A stretch of DNA of 55,956 bases, taken from positions 1-55,956 of the forward strand of contig JAWKUA010000032.1 in NCBI GenBank assembly GCA_041398785.1, written 5' to 3'. Shown one piece after another: positions 46,038 through 54,542 of the stretch (positions within the stretch are counted from its first letter, which is position 1; each line of letters starts with the position of its first letter). Source of the DNA: Planctomycetaceae bacterium (GTDB lineage: Bacteria; Planctomycetota; Planctomycetia; Planctomycetales; Planctomycetaceae). The position numbers and the translations under genes were made by a program. The notes under the pieces were generated by a model. The model saw only the letters and a list, made by a program, of their open reading frames with translations, ran no database searches and was not told the DNA's origin.

Positions 46038-47363
46038 CTATCGACGGAAAACCAGCGTGGTGATCGACCACGGCTGACCGTGAAAGTCGTACTCCAGTTC
46101 CCCATAAAGCGCGACGTGGCCGGATTCGGGAACAGCAGTTCTGCCAACGCTCTTGCCGTTGATGACATCCAGTTCCTGCGATTCCCACTGGTCATCACGA
46201 AAATCCATGTCGGCGGAATGAGCCACCCAGAGTCGCGTCTTGGCCGGCTGCTGGTCACTGGTCATTGTCAGAGAAAGACCCTGAGAACCTTCGGTGAAGT
46301 CCCAGGAAATCTTCGGCATTTCCACACCGGCCGCCACGTGACGGAAGAAGACCGCCAGAGTCATTAGCGCCGCATCACGACCGTCGTCAAGGCCGTGGCC
46401 GGCGTTTGGAACCTGCCGGATAAACCTGCTTCCCGACAGGTCGTCAAAGTAGAGATTCATGGAATCGACGACCCAATAACGGTCGTTTGTGCCGACGATC
46501 AGCAGCTTTGGCAGAGTCAACTGTTTGCGGTAGGTATACGGGTCCATCATCATTCGCAGGGCAATTTCGCGAGGCGTTTCTTCCACATCGGGCGCCTTGA
46601 TAAGTCCCTTGCTGGTGTAGTCAACAATCTGTTCGCTGTATTCGCCCCACGTGTCCAGTTGATGCTTCATCTGAGCACGAAAGTTCAGCACGTCGATCAC
46701 AATCGGAGCCGTCGCGACGATGCGATTATCCACAACGGGAGTCAGCCAGCTTGTCCAGCCGCGCTTGGAACCGCCGGTGATAACGAAATGTTCAACGGGC
46801 TGATCCCATTCGGCCGAAAGCTGCTGGACGGCGTCCATAGTCTTGACGGCACTCTTGACCATCGGAAACAACAGCGGCCAGGTATCGTCACCGGAATTCA
46901 GATATTTCAGCCACGTGTCCGTAATCAGATCGTCTTCCTTCCGGCCGCCGAACAGTGGCTGATTCGGCACCTGGTGCAGCATGACGACGCGTGCACCGCA
47001 GGCGGCGGCCAGTTGCAGGCCCATGCTCATATCATCCCTGTCGGGCGCGCTGGGGACGCTGCCGCCGGTGACAAACAGCAGGGCATGGCTGGCAAACGCG
47101 AGATCCTTCGGTTCATAAATCTCGACGGCGTGCTTCCAGACAATATCGTGCCATTCCTGTGAAGTCAGCGACAACTGGTAGACAGTTCCGGCGTCCAACT
47201 TCGTTTTTGAAGTCACCTTCCACTCAAACTTCGGTTCCGGTCGGCCAACGTAACGAAATATCGCGTCGGGGACGCCGCCGCCGGGAGCAGTCTTCAAATT
47301 GTCCGCCTGAACGTGACCGGCGACACAACACAGCAGAAGCAATAACGCAGCGACCGACTTCAT
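46038..47363 (-). CDS. PhoPQ-activated pathogenicity-related protein (PqaA-like alpha/beta hydrolase)
   Basis: 441-residue secreted protein. The start ATG 47361-47363 (MKSVAALLLLLCCVAGHVQA, a clear signal peptide) has GGGGG about 7 nt upstream. Domain text is typical of PF10142: EWHDIVWKHAVEIYEPKDL, HALLFVTGGSVP, VVMLHQVPNQPLFGG, HFVITGGSKRGWTSWL (nucleophile serine in GGSKRG) and LPKLLIVGTNDRYWVVDSMN with NAGHGLDDG supplying the late aspartate and histidine. The C-terminal 110 residues form a beta domain. Abundant in planctomycetes; biochemical role unknown. Confidence 0.9.
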   Translation of the reverse strand: MKSVAALLLLLCCVAGHVQADNLKTAPGGGVPDAIFRYVGRPEPKFEWKVTSKTKLDAGTVYQLSLTSQEWHDIVWKHAVEIYEPKDLAFASHALLFVTGGSVPSAPDRDDMSMGLQLAAACGARVVMLHQVPNQPLFGGRKEDDLITDTWLKYLNSGDDTWPLLFPMVKSAVKTMDAVQQLSAEWDQPVEHFVITGGSKRGWTSWLTPVVDNRIVATAPIVIDVLNFRAQMKHQLDTWGEYSEQIVDYTSKGLIKAPDVEETPREIALRMMMDPYTYRKQLTLPKLLIVGTNDRYWVVDSMNLYFDDLSGSRFIRQVPNAGHGLDDGRDAALMTLAVFFRHVAAGVEMPKISWDFTEGSQGLSLTMTSDQQPAKTRLWVAHSADMDFRDDQWESQELDVINGKSVGRTAVPESGHVALYGELEYDFHGQPWSITTLVFRR

Positions 47364-47530
47364 GAAATCCCCCACAACGCAGAAGTCCGAAGGAAAAACT
47401 CTGAAAGACCAAGAATCGCCCGGCCGCCCGAATCGTCACTCCGCAAGCGGCGACACATTGCTGTGTGGGACAAAACGGATTCCGCCGCCGACACCCCACG
47501 ATCCGCGACAAAACGCTCAGCGGCGCGGCA

Positions 47531-47941
47531 TCACTTCGTCACGAGATCGATTCGTCCCATATCGGAAGGTTCGCCGCGTTTGACGGTCACTTTGAATGTG
47601 GACGTCTTTTCGTCGGAATACTTTCCCTTCAGTTGATCCGGGCCGCTGTAACTTCGTGAGAACAGGTCCATCTTGCCCCACATGAATGTCAGCACGTAGT
47701 CTCCTTCCGGAACACCATCGCCCGTTTCATAGGTGGAAATTTCAAACTTGCCATCTTCGCCGGTCAGAGCGGAGGAAATCGTCGTGTGTTCCTGATCGAA
47801 CCCGGCAACGTTGTGGCATTCGACCTTAAGCGGCGTTGTCGCCGGAACCGCAACGCCATCGACGAATACCTGCCCGGTCAGCCCGGATGTTTCCTTGCGA
47901 TACGGCGGCTCTTCGCCCGAACAGCCGGCCAACAGCAACAT
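47531..47941 (-). CDS. Small lipoprotein with transthyretin-like (carboxypeptidase regulatory) domain
   Basis: 136 residues from ATG 47939-47941: MLLLAGCSGEEPPYRKETSG, a lipobox (LLAGC) with an unusually short signal. The mature part is a beta-sandwich common next to DUF1559 genes: LTGQVFVDGVAVPATTPLKV, GEDGKFEISTYETGDGVPEG, DYVLTFMWGKMD and STFKVTVKRG. The frame upstream (YIFIGTI) would lengthen the hydrophobic part, but its start region is occupied by the 86-bp repeat at 47959-48044. So the original start may have been lost, and either this ATG or a codon inside the repeat is now used. Surface-exposed, function unknown. Confidence 0.8.
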   Translation of the reverse strand: MLLLAGCSGEEPPYRKETSGLTGQVFVDGVAVPATTPLKVECHNVAGFDQEHTTISSALTGEDGKFEISTYETGDGVPEGDYVLTFMWGKMDLFSRSYSGPDQLKGKYSDEKTSTFKVTVKRGEPSDMGRIDLVTK

Positions 47942-47958
47942 GATAGTGCCGATGAATA

Positions 47959-48044
47959 TATACTGGCCGCGGCCGACGCCGATACTTTTCGCTCTTCTTA
48001 CTCCCGCGAGCCCGAATGTCTCATTCTGCCCCGCTCGCGGTATA
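47959..48044 (-). repeat. 86-bp hairpin repeat (MITE-like), copy 3
   Basis: Starts TATACTGGCCGCGG and ends CCGCTCGCGGTATA; the reverse complement of copy 42286-42371 with very few differences by eye. It ends 17 nt upstream of the lipoprotein start codon. Confidence 0.8.
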
Positions 48045-48327
48045 AACCGGCTGGCAGATGCCTGTCGGCGGCTCCGATCCGTCCGAATTCTCTCAGTCAC
48101 AAAATTCATGAAACACCTGTCAAACTGGTTCATCCGGAAACCGGAGTACTGGTTCCATTGCGTTTCTGTACCGACGGGCCGACACAACCCTGGTTACGTC
48201 AGTACCGGACTGCCTCTGAATCGCTCAGCCTGTGGCCGAAGGCCGCACGCAGCGATTCAGGGTGCCGCGGAAACGCCGGCCGCAGTGGACAGCGACCGGC
48301 ACTCCGGACGTCGCGTCAGCCTGCGTG

Positions 48328-49365
48328 TCAGAATTCGCCCAGGACTTCGCCCTTGCTGCGAGTAATCAGCCCGGCAAATATTCCCGCGTCGATATTGGCA
48401 CTCAGGAAACGAGCGGAACCATCCATCAGCAACACCTGAGCTCCACCAACGTGAAAGCTATAAAGTCCGGCTCCACGGGCGTTCGAGCAATTAATCGGAC
48501 ACGGTCCACCGTTAGGTGCGAATGGCGAAGGCGTACCGTCGTAGAGGGCACCCGCAATCCAGTTCTCTCCGTTCAGAAGATCGGACCAGGCACCGCCGTT
48601 CGTCGTTCCCAATACGGTTGTATAAGTTCCATTTCCCTGATGCCGACTGTCGTAAATGGTGGTTCCTCCCACACGTTCACCGACGGCGATCGTGTTGGAC
48701 GTCCCGTCCGTGAAGTCGCGCATTTTGGTCGTATCGTCGCTGCTACCCGTGGGATTGGACGGGTTGAAACCGACTGCGTTCATAGCACCGCCGCGGTTGC
48801 CGCCGGGATTTCCTTTGTACGCGATCACCGCGATTCCGGCACGAACTCCCGTGGTCGGCGTGTAGTCACTGCGAGCAGCGGTCCAGGTTAGAGGAAAGCC
48901 GGCCGGAGTCAAGTCGTACGTGTGCAGAACCATTCCCGGTGTCGACGGGCAAAGATAGACCTGCAGAGGCGTCTTGATGGCCGCCTGCTGGCGGGCAATG
49001 GATGATGCGGGGCCAAATCCGAATGCCGCTGCCTGGTCATACGCGGGAATGTTGGGGTCCAGTTCACGCCACAGATTCGCCTGTTCCAGATAAGGCAGGA
49101 TCTGCACGCTCCAGACGGAGGAATTGAAATCGGCTCCCAGCATCCAGGCAAAGGGAAACGACAGGTGGGCATCGTGATAGTTGTGCAGAGCCAGACCCAT
49201 CTGTTTCAGATTGTTCTTGCACTGAGTCCGCCGAGCAGCCTCACGCGCCTGTTGCACCGCCGGCAGCAGCAGCGCGATGAGAATTGCGATGATCGCAATC
49301 ACTACCAGCAATTCGATGAGCGTAAAGCCCCTCGCGCGTTTTAGGTTTCGTTTGTCTTGTCGCAT
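48328..49365 (-). CDS. DUF1559 pilin-like protein (type II secretion pseudopilin-like)
   Basis: 345-residue protein with a prepilin signal: ARGFTLIELLVVIAIIAILI, cleaved before F, then the usual LLPAVQQAREAARRTQCKNN. The DUF1559 body follows: LKQMGLALHNYHDAHLSFPF, VYLCPSTPG, MRDFTDGTSNTIAVGERVGG and the closing GGAQVLLMDGSARFLSANID. ATG 49363-49365 has AGGAG about 9 nt upstream. Planctomycetes carry many of these proteins, often beside a small lipoprotein as here (386 nt downstream). Probable cell-surface fibre or secretion component. Confidence 0.93.
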   Translation of the reverse strand: MRQDKRNLKRARGFTLIELLVVIAIIAILIALLLPAVQQAREAARRTQCKNNLKQMGLALHNYHDAHLSFPFAWMLGADFNSSVWSVQILPYLEQANLWRELDPNIPAYDQAAAFGFGPASSIARQQAAIKTPLQVYLCPSTPGMVLHTYDLTPAGFPLTWTAARSDYTPTTGVRAGIAVIAYKGNPGGNRGGAMNAVGFNPSNPTGSSDDTTKMRDFTDGTSNTIAVGERVGGTTIYDSRHQGNGTYTTVLGTTNGGAWSDLLNGENWIAGALYDGTPSPFAPNGGPCPINCSNARGAGLYSFHVGGAQVLLMDGSARFLSANIDAGIFAGLITRSKGEVLGEF

Positions 49366-49826
49366 CGAACACGCTCCTGAACAGGACTGGGGAAAGAAGA
49401 TCCCGAACTACAAACCGAAGGAAACACAGTAAACGATACGTGTGAGATGATTACGGTGTTCGCTGCGAAATCCTGATGAACATCGCGCACGCATCCGCGA
49501 GTCAGGAACCCGCCAGTGACGGCAAAGTTGCGGAGCATCTGCGGTGCGGGTGCATTCTTAAGCGAACAACGCAATAACCGACCGGTCGGTCGGCTCAAGC
49601 TTAGCAAGCGCTTGAAACGAATTCAAATGGACATGCATCGGTCAGTCCATCGCGCCGCGTTCCAGCGACTCCTGCCTTGGAACGCACTGCCGTAAACGTT
49701 CCGATTTCCGAACGGTCATGTTTCACTGCGAGTGGATCGGCAGGCAGAGCTTGCCGGGCACGGCGTTCCAGGGCTGGAGCCATGAGCCACTGGAACGAGT
49801 GAAGCCGCTTCGGTGGCGTTTGGCGG
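49366..49826. other. Intergenic stretch with operator-like palindrome and two similar hairpins
   Basis: No gene is supported. It holds the palindrome at 49577-49590 and two stem-loops with the same arms, CGTTCCA/TGGAACG, at 49658-49684 and 49764-49797. Repeated arms suggest a dispersed non-coding element rather than chance. Confidence 0.5.
49577..49590. promoter_or_regulatory. TetR-type operator palindrome
   Basis: ACCGACCGGTCGGT is a perfect 14-bp palindrome, extended by CGG. A 12/14 match occurs at 50499-50512 in front of the TetR gene, so the two are probably bound by that regulator. This site lies 212 nt upstream of the DUF1559 start and 237 nt beyond the tetR stop. Confidence 0.6.
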
Positions 49827-50441
49827 CTATTCGCTGTTCAGCAGACCGGCAAGGATGAATCGGCTGGTTTCTTCGGCGACTTGTTCCGCGGACAGGCGGC
49901 CGCCTGGGTCGAACCAGCGTGAGATTCCCAGCACCGTGGCGAGTACGTTGAGTGCCGCGACATCAACGTCAAGGTCTCGCAGTTTTCCCTGTAACCGCAG
50001 CTCATTCAGGCACTGCCGCAGAAAATTCAGGTAATGCCGTTTTCGGGCGATGATGTGCTGACGATGGTCCGGATTCAGAGCGGGCAGTTCTTCAGTGAGA
50101 ATCGTGATTTCGCGGACGTATTCGGTCATTCCGGCGTGGCGATTCAACAGGAACCGCAAACGGTCTTCGGCATCGGCAATTTTCCCGGCGGGTTCAATCA
50201 CGAACGATTCGACCGTGTCCATGGCGAACTGCATGATCGCGAACAGCAAATCCTTCTTGCCGGTGATGTAGTGGTACAGCCCGGGTTTCGTCAGGTCGAC
50301 GGCCTGAGCGATGTCATTCATCGACGTGGCGTCCAGTCCCTTTTGAACGATTAGTTCCGCCGCTGCCCGGTAGATCTCAGCAGTGCGATCACGCTCCAGC
50401 GGCTTTTCGGTCGGCAGTGTTTCCAGCGACGTGGCTGTCAT
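49827..50441 (-). CDS. TetR-family transcriptional regulator
   Basis: 204-residue regulator. The N-terminal helix-turn-helix is clear: IYRAAAELIVQKGLDATSMN followed by DIAQAVDLTKPGLYHYITGK, the TetR pattern. The ligand-binding C-terminal domain (about 70-204) has ITILTEELPALNPDHRQHII and ISRWFDPGGRLSAEQVAEET, typical of regulators that sense acyl-CoA or fatty acids. The operator at 50499-50512 lies 58 nt upstream of its start, suggesting autoregulation. The nearby fadB-fadA-fadD genes make fatty-acid control plausible. That link is inference. Confidence 0.9.
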   Translation of the reverse strand: MTATSLETLPTEKPLERDRTAEIYRAAAELIVQKGLDATSMNDIAQAVDLTKPGLYHYITGKKDLLFAIMQFAMDTVESFVIEPAGKIADAEDRLRFLLNRHAGMTEYVREITILTEELPALNPDHRQHIIARKRHYLNFLRQCLNELRLQGKLRDLDVDVAALNVLATVLGISRWFDPGGRLSAEQVAEETSRFILAGLLNSE

Positions 50442-50498
50442 TGCGAGTTGCAGGCCCTTGCAAAGTGGTGAGTATTCTGGTTAGCTCCAGGCGTCCCG

Positions 50499-50512
50499 AC
50501 TGTCCGGTCGGT
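50499..50512. promoter_or_regulatory. Operator-like site in the tetR-chbG divergent region
   Basis: ACTGTCCGGTCGGT matches the perfect palindrome at 49577-49590 in 12 of 14 positions. It lies between the divergent tetR (start 50441) and ChbG-like gene (start 50559), placed to control both. Confidence 0.55.
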
Positions 50513-50558
50513 CGGTTTTCAGTTTTTTGAAAATAGCCAACACGATTGCCGATTGCAA

Positions 50559-51494
50559 ATGCACGCGGGAAACATACGAACACTGCTGATCGCGGGAATC
50601 CTGTCGATGAACAATGCGTTCTGCGGCGGCCAGGAGCGGCAGCTGATCATTCATGCCGACGACGCCGGCATGTCACATTCGGTTAACGTCGCTACGATCG
50701 AAGCTCTGGAAACCGGCATCGTCACGTCGGCCAGCATCATGGTTCCTTGCCCGTGGTTTTCTGAGTTTGCGGAATACGCGAAGAATCATCCGGAATACGA
50801 CTACGGCATTCATCTGACGCTGAACGCGGAGTGGAATCATTACCGCTGGGGGCCTGTGACATCTCGCGACAAGGTGCCCAGTTTAATCGATGAGAACGGT
50901 TACCTATGGGACAACGTGGCTCAGGTTGCCGCTAACGTCCGTGCGGAAGAGGTCGAAACGGAGCTGCGGGCTCAAATTGATCGGGCGAAGGCGTTCGGAG
51001 TTCCGCTGTCGCATCTGGACACTCACATGGGAGCACTCGTCAGCCGGCCGGATCTGGTGGAAGTTTATGCTCGCCTGGGAATCGACTACAACCTGCCGAT
51101 CCTGTTCATTCGAAAACTGGATGACGCCACGGCGGCTCAGTATCCGGCGATGAAGGAGGCAGCCGATCAGATCGTCAGGACACTGGACGCCAGCGGTCTG
51201 CCGGTGCTGGATTCGCTGTCGCAGTTTTATGGCGGGGATACTCACGAGCAGCGCACCGCCAGCTACTACGAGTCTTTGAAGAACCTGAAACCCGGTGTCA
51301 GCGAACTCATCATTCACTGCGGGATCGACAACGAAGAACTGCGTGCGATCACCAACAGCTCCGCTCGCCGGGACGGTGATCGTCGAATCTTCACGTCGGA
51401 CGAAATGCGAAGCTTTCTGTCGGAACAGAAGATCGGGCTGCTGACGTGGAAGCAGTTTCGCGGGCAGGTCTCTGAAAAAGCGGCACCGAAGTAG
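50559..51494 (+). CDS. Secreted ChbG/YdjC-like carbohydrate deacetylase
   Basis: 311 residues. ATG 50559 begins a signal peptide (MHAGNIRTLLIAGILSMNNA). The YdjC/ChbG domain follows: RQLIIHADDAGMSHSVNVAT (metal-binding aspartates), IVTSASIMVPCPWF, YDYGIHLTLNAEW, and SHLDTHMG, which supplies the H-x-x-H metal ligands. The C-terminus contains VSELIIHCGIDNEEL. The enzymes deacetylate chito-oligosaccharide-like sugars; cytoplasmic in enteric bacteria, but exported here. It is divergent from tetR across 117 nt. Confidence 0.87.
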   Translation: MHAGNIRTLLIAGILSMNNAFCGGQERQLIIHADDAGMSHSVNVATIEALETGIVTSASIMVPCPWFSEFAEYAKNHPEYDYGIHLTLNAEWNHYRWGPVTSRDKVPSLIDENGYLWDNVAQVAANVRAEEVETELRAQIDRAKAFGVPLSHLDTHMGALVSRPDLVEVYARLGIDYNLPILFIRKLDDATAAQYPAMKEAADQIVRTLDASGLPVLDSLSQFYGGDTHEQRTASYYESLKNLKPGVSELIIHCGIDNEELRAITNSSARRDGDRRIFTSDEMRSFLSEQKIGLLTWKQFRGQVSEKAAPK

Positions 51495-51565
51495 CGGCGT
51501 GACTCCGCGAACGGCAACACGACTCTCGATGACGGACAGAATCCGCCGCGGCAAGGTCGACGAAA

Positions 51566-53251
51566 TTACGAACCCGGTGCGTCGTACAGAGCTGCCAGAG
51601 CACCTTCGAACTGGCTGATGACGAACCGGCGGCGCACTTTCAGTGTGGCGGTCAGTTCGCCGCTTTCCATCGACAGCGGTCGGCTGAGCACCAGAAACCG
51701 CTTGACTCGTTCCGGCGGACTGACGGGCTGCATCACGGCGGCGATCTTCTGTTCGAAAAACGCGGCGATGTCCGGCGACGTGATGAAGTCGCCTTCGACG
51801 TCCACTGACCAGCCGCGCTGCCGGCATTCGTCGTCCAGCATCGCGGCGTTCGGAACGATCAGCGCGGAAATGAAGGGTCGCGCGTCGCCGTAGACGACGG
51901 CCTGATCAATGAACGGTTCGCTGATCAGCAGCCGTTCGATTTCCGTGGGAGCCACATTCTTTCCGCCGGACGTGACGATGATGTCCTTCTTGCGATCCGT
52001 GATGTACAGGTACCCGTCGTCATCGATCGTGCCGACGTCTCCCGTATGCAGCCAGCCGTCGGCGATCGTTTCGTTCGTCGCTTCAGTGTTGCGCCAGTAG
52101 CCCCGCATCACGTGAGGTCCGCGAGTCAGCACTTCGCCGTCCGCGGCGATCCGCACTTCCACACCCGGCAGAGGCCGGCCGACGGAACCAAGGCGATTGG
52201 CGAACACATTGTTGAAGCTGATCACCGGCGACGATTCCGTCAGGCCGTAGCCCTGGTAAAGAGGAATGCCGCATTCCTGAAGTCCTGCCGCGATGTATTT
52301 GGGAAGCGGAGCTCCGCCGGAAGACAGGTGATCCAGACGCGGGCCGAATAGCTTTCTGAGTGTGGTGCGGCGTTCATCCAGCGGCAGCGAGGCCACGGAC
52401 GACCAGACCTTTTCGTAGAACCGCGGCACCGCCGTCATCCATGTCGGATGCGTCATCGTCAGATCGTCGAGCAGGACATCGACCGGACCGCCGACGCAGA
52501 TCGTGCCGTTGGTGTACATCGTCTGGTACAGATCAACGGTTCTGGCGTAGATGTGACTGTAGGGCAGCCAACTGAGAATCACGGCCGACGCGTCGTAGCC
52601 TCCCGTCGTTCCTGTGACGACGGCGTTGGTCAGCAGGTTGTCGTGAGTCAGCATGACTCCCTTGGGATTGCCGGTCGTGCCGCTGGTGTAAATCACGGTG
52701 GCCAGGTCGTCGCTGGTGACGGTGTCTTCTCGGTCCAGCACCTGGTCTTTCCAGTCATCCGTCGGAAGACAGTTGTGGATCACTTCCGGCCAGGTCCGAA
52801 GTTCCAGCTCCCGTGACGGCTGCAGAGATTCGGGCAGCGGTTCGAAGGAGATCAGAAACTCAAGGTCTGGCAACTGATCCAGAACGTCAAACACCTTCGC
52901 CGCCTGTTCTGCGCCGCTGACGATGACTCCCCGCGATTGCGAATGGCCGACCTGATAGGCGACCTGTTCGGGTGTCAGCGGAGCATGCATCGTGACGCCG
53001 GCGGCTCCGCACGACAGCACGGCCAGGTCCGCAAGGATCCATTCGACACGATTTTCAGATAGGATACCGATGCGGTCGCCGCGATTGATGCCAAGCTGCA
53101 GCAAGCCAAACGTCGCTCGGTCGGCAAGATTTCGTGCGTCGTGCCAGGACAGATCGTGCCAGAGTCCGTCTCGCTTGTAACGAATTGCAATGCGCGGCCC
53201 GAGAGCGCTGGCGGCGGAGCGGTGCATGGTACAAAGCGTGCCGTCGGCCAT
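51566..53251 (-). CDS. fadD: Long-chain acyl-CoA synthetase (AMP-binding)
   Basis: 561-residue enzyme that activates fatty acids with ATP and CoA. The start MADGTLCTMHRSAASALGPR (53249-53251) is chosen because it falls 16 nt after the thiolase stop and begins the family domain; upstream codons would overlap that gene. The P-loop-like motif is LATVIYTSGTTGNPKGVMLT, then LPYSHIYARTVDLY, the A5 motif YQGYGLTESSPVISF and GWLHTGDVGTIDDDGYLYIT followed by DRKKDIIVTSGGKNVAPTEI. The last gene of a fadB-fadA-fadD operon. Specificity for long chains is inferred from the family. Confidence 0.9.
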   Translation of the reverse strand: MADGTLCTMHRSAASALGPRIAIRYKRDGLWHDLSWHDARNLADRATFGLLQLGINRGDRIGILSENRVEWILADLAVLSCGAAGVTMHAPLTPEQVAYQVGHSQSRGVIVSGAEQAAKVFDVLDQLPDLEFLISFEPLPESLQPSRELELRTWPEVIHNCLPTDDWKDQVLDREDTVTSDDLATVIYTSGTTGNPKGVMLTHDNLLTNAVVTGTTGGYDASAVILSWLPYSHIYARTVDLYQTMYTNGTICVGGPVDVLLDDLTMTHPTWMTAVPRFYEKVWSSVASLPLDERRTTLRKLFGPRLDHLSSGGAPLPKYIAAGLQECGIPLYQGYGLTESSPVISFNNVFANRLGSVGRPLPGVEVRIAADGEVLTRGPHVMRGYWRNTEATNETIADGWLHTGDVGTIDDDGYLYITDRKKDIIVTSGGKNVAPTEIERLLISEPFIDQAVVYGDARPFISALIVPNAAMLDDECRQRGWSVDVEGDFITSPDIAAFFEQKIAAVMQPVSPPERVKRFLVLSRPLSMESGELTATLKVRRRFVISQFEGALAALYDAPGS

Positions 53252-53267
53252 CGGACTCTTTCTGTCG

Positions 53268-54431
53268 TCAATCACCCAGCCGTTCGAAGATTGTGGCGAC
53301 TCCCTGCCCCTGGCCGACGCACATCGTCGCAAGTCCGTACCGGCATCCTTCGCTTTGCATCCGGTGCAGCAACGTGACCGAAATGCGGCACCCGCTGGCT
53401 CCCAGAGGATGTCCGATGGAGATCGCTCCGCCGCGTGTGTTCACGCGTTTTTCATCGATACCCAGCCGCTTCAATACGGAAAGCACCTGCACGGCGAACG
53501 CTTCGTTGATTTCAATGCAGGCCATGTCGTCCAGCGACAGGCCGGCTCGCTTCAGAGCCTTGTGAACGGCCGGAACAGGTCCGATTCCCATCTCGCACGG
53601 TTCGACGCCCGCGACGGCCATCGCCTTCACGCGAGCCAGAGGCTTCATTCCGAGTTCGCGGGCCTTGTCTTCGGACATCATCAGCACAGCCGCCGCTCCC
53701 ACGCTTAGCGGAGAACTGTTTCCGGCCGTGACCGAGCCGCCGTGAGGATTGAACACCGGCGGAAGTTCCGCCAGCGCCGACACGCTGCAGTCGGACCGAA
53801 CACACTGGTCGCGAGTCAGCGGGATTCTGCGGCCTTCGTCGTCGCGTCCCCAGGTCGGGATAACTTCATCGCTGAACGCGCCGGATTGAAATGCCTGATC
53901 GGCAAGTTCATGGCTGCGACACGCGAATTCGTCCTGCTGCTGACGTCCGATTTCGTACTTCACGGCCAGGTATTCGGCTGTCATGCCCATGTTCATCATC
54001 GCTTCGCTGTTACGGCGGAACAGTCGCGGCGACGGGTTGTAATCCTTATCCATGGGAATATGGTGCATGTGCTCAACACCGCCGGCGATCTGGATGTTTT
54101 CGCATCCGGCCGCGATGCTCATCGCACAGTCGTTGATCGCCTGCAGGCTGGATGCGCAGTTGCGATTGATGGTGACGCCGCCGACTTCGATCGGCAGTTC
54201 GGCGATGATTGCGGCGTTGCGAGCGATGTCGAACCCCTGTTCGCCCTGCTGCTGAACACAGCCCCAGCGAATATCTTCGATCAGGTGCGGATCGATGCCC
54301 GACCTGTCAACGATCGCTTTCATGAGTTCCGCGGAAAGATCGTCGGAACGAGTATCGCGGAACAACCCCTTGTCCGGCGACGCCTTCGCAATGGGTGTCC
54401 GAATGGCATGCGTGACGACGGCACTGGTCAT
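53268..54431 (-). CDS. fadA: Acetyl-CoA C-acyltransferase (thiolase)
   Basis: 387-residue thiolase that performs the last step of beta-oxidation. Catalytic residues: C92 in TINRNCASSLQAIN, histidine in ISIGHPLGASGCR and the second cysteine in ATMCVGQGQGVATIF. The N-terminus SAVVTHAIRTPIAKASPDKG is typical. ATG 54429-54431 lies 111 nt after the dehydrogenase gene stop. It would pair with the FadB protein encoded upstream to form the trifunctional complex, or work as a soluble thiolase. Confidence 0.92.
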   Translation of the reverse strand: MTSAVVTHAIRTPIAKASPDKGLFRDTRSDDLSAELMKAIVDRSGIDPHLIEDIRWGCVQQQGEQGFDIARNAAIIAELPIEVGGVTINRNCASSLQAINDCAMSIAAGCENIQIAGGVEHMHHIPMDKDYNPSPRLFRRNSEAMMNMGMTAEYLAVKYEIGRQQQDEFACRSHELADQAFQSGAFSDEVIPTWGRDDEGRRIPLTRDQCVRSDCSVSALAELPPVFNPHGGSVTAGNSSPLSVGAAAVLMMSEDKARELGMKPLARVKAMAVAGVEPCEMGIGPVPAVHKALKRAGLSLDDMACIEINEAFAVQVLSVLKRLGIDEKRVNTRGGAISIGHPLGASGCRISVTLLHRMQSEGCRYGLATMCVGQGQGVATIFERLGD

Positions 54432-54542
54432 ATTGATGAGATTCCCGAGAGCGGTTGGTTGTTAAGGGCTGCCCGTGCAATTGTTTCGGCGACTGTTGTT
54501 TCGGTTAATGCGCCGTTTTCCAATTTGTCCTTTCCGCGTGCA

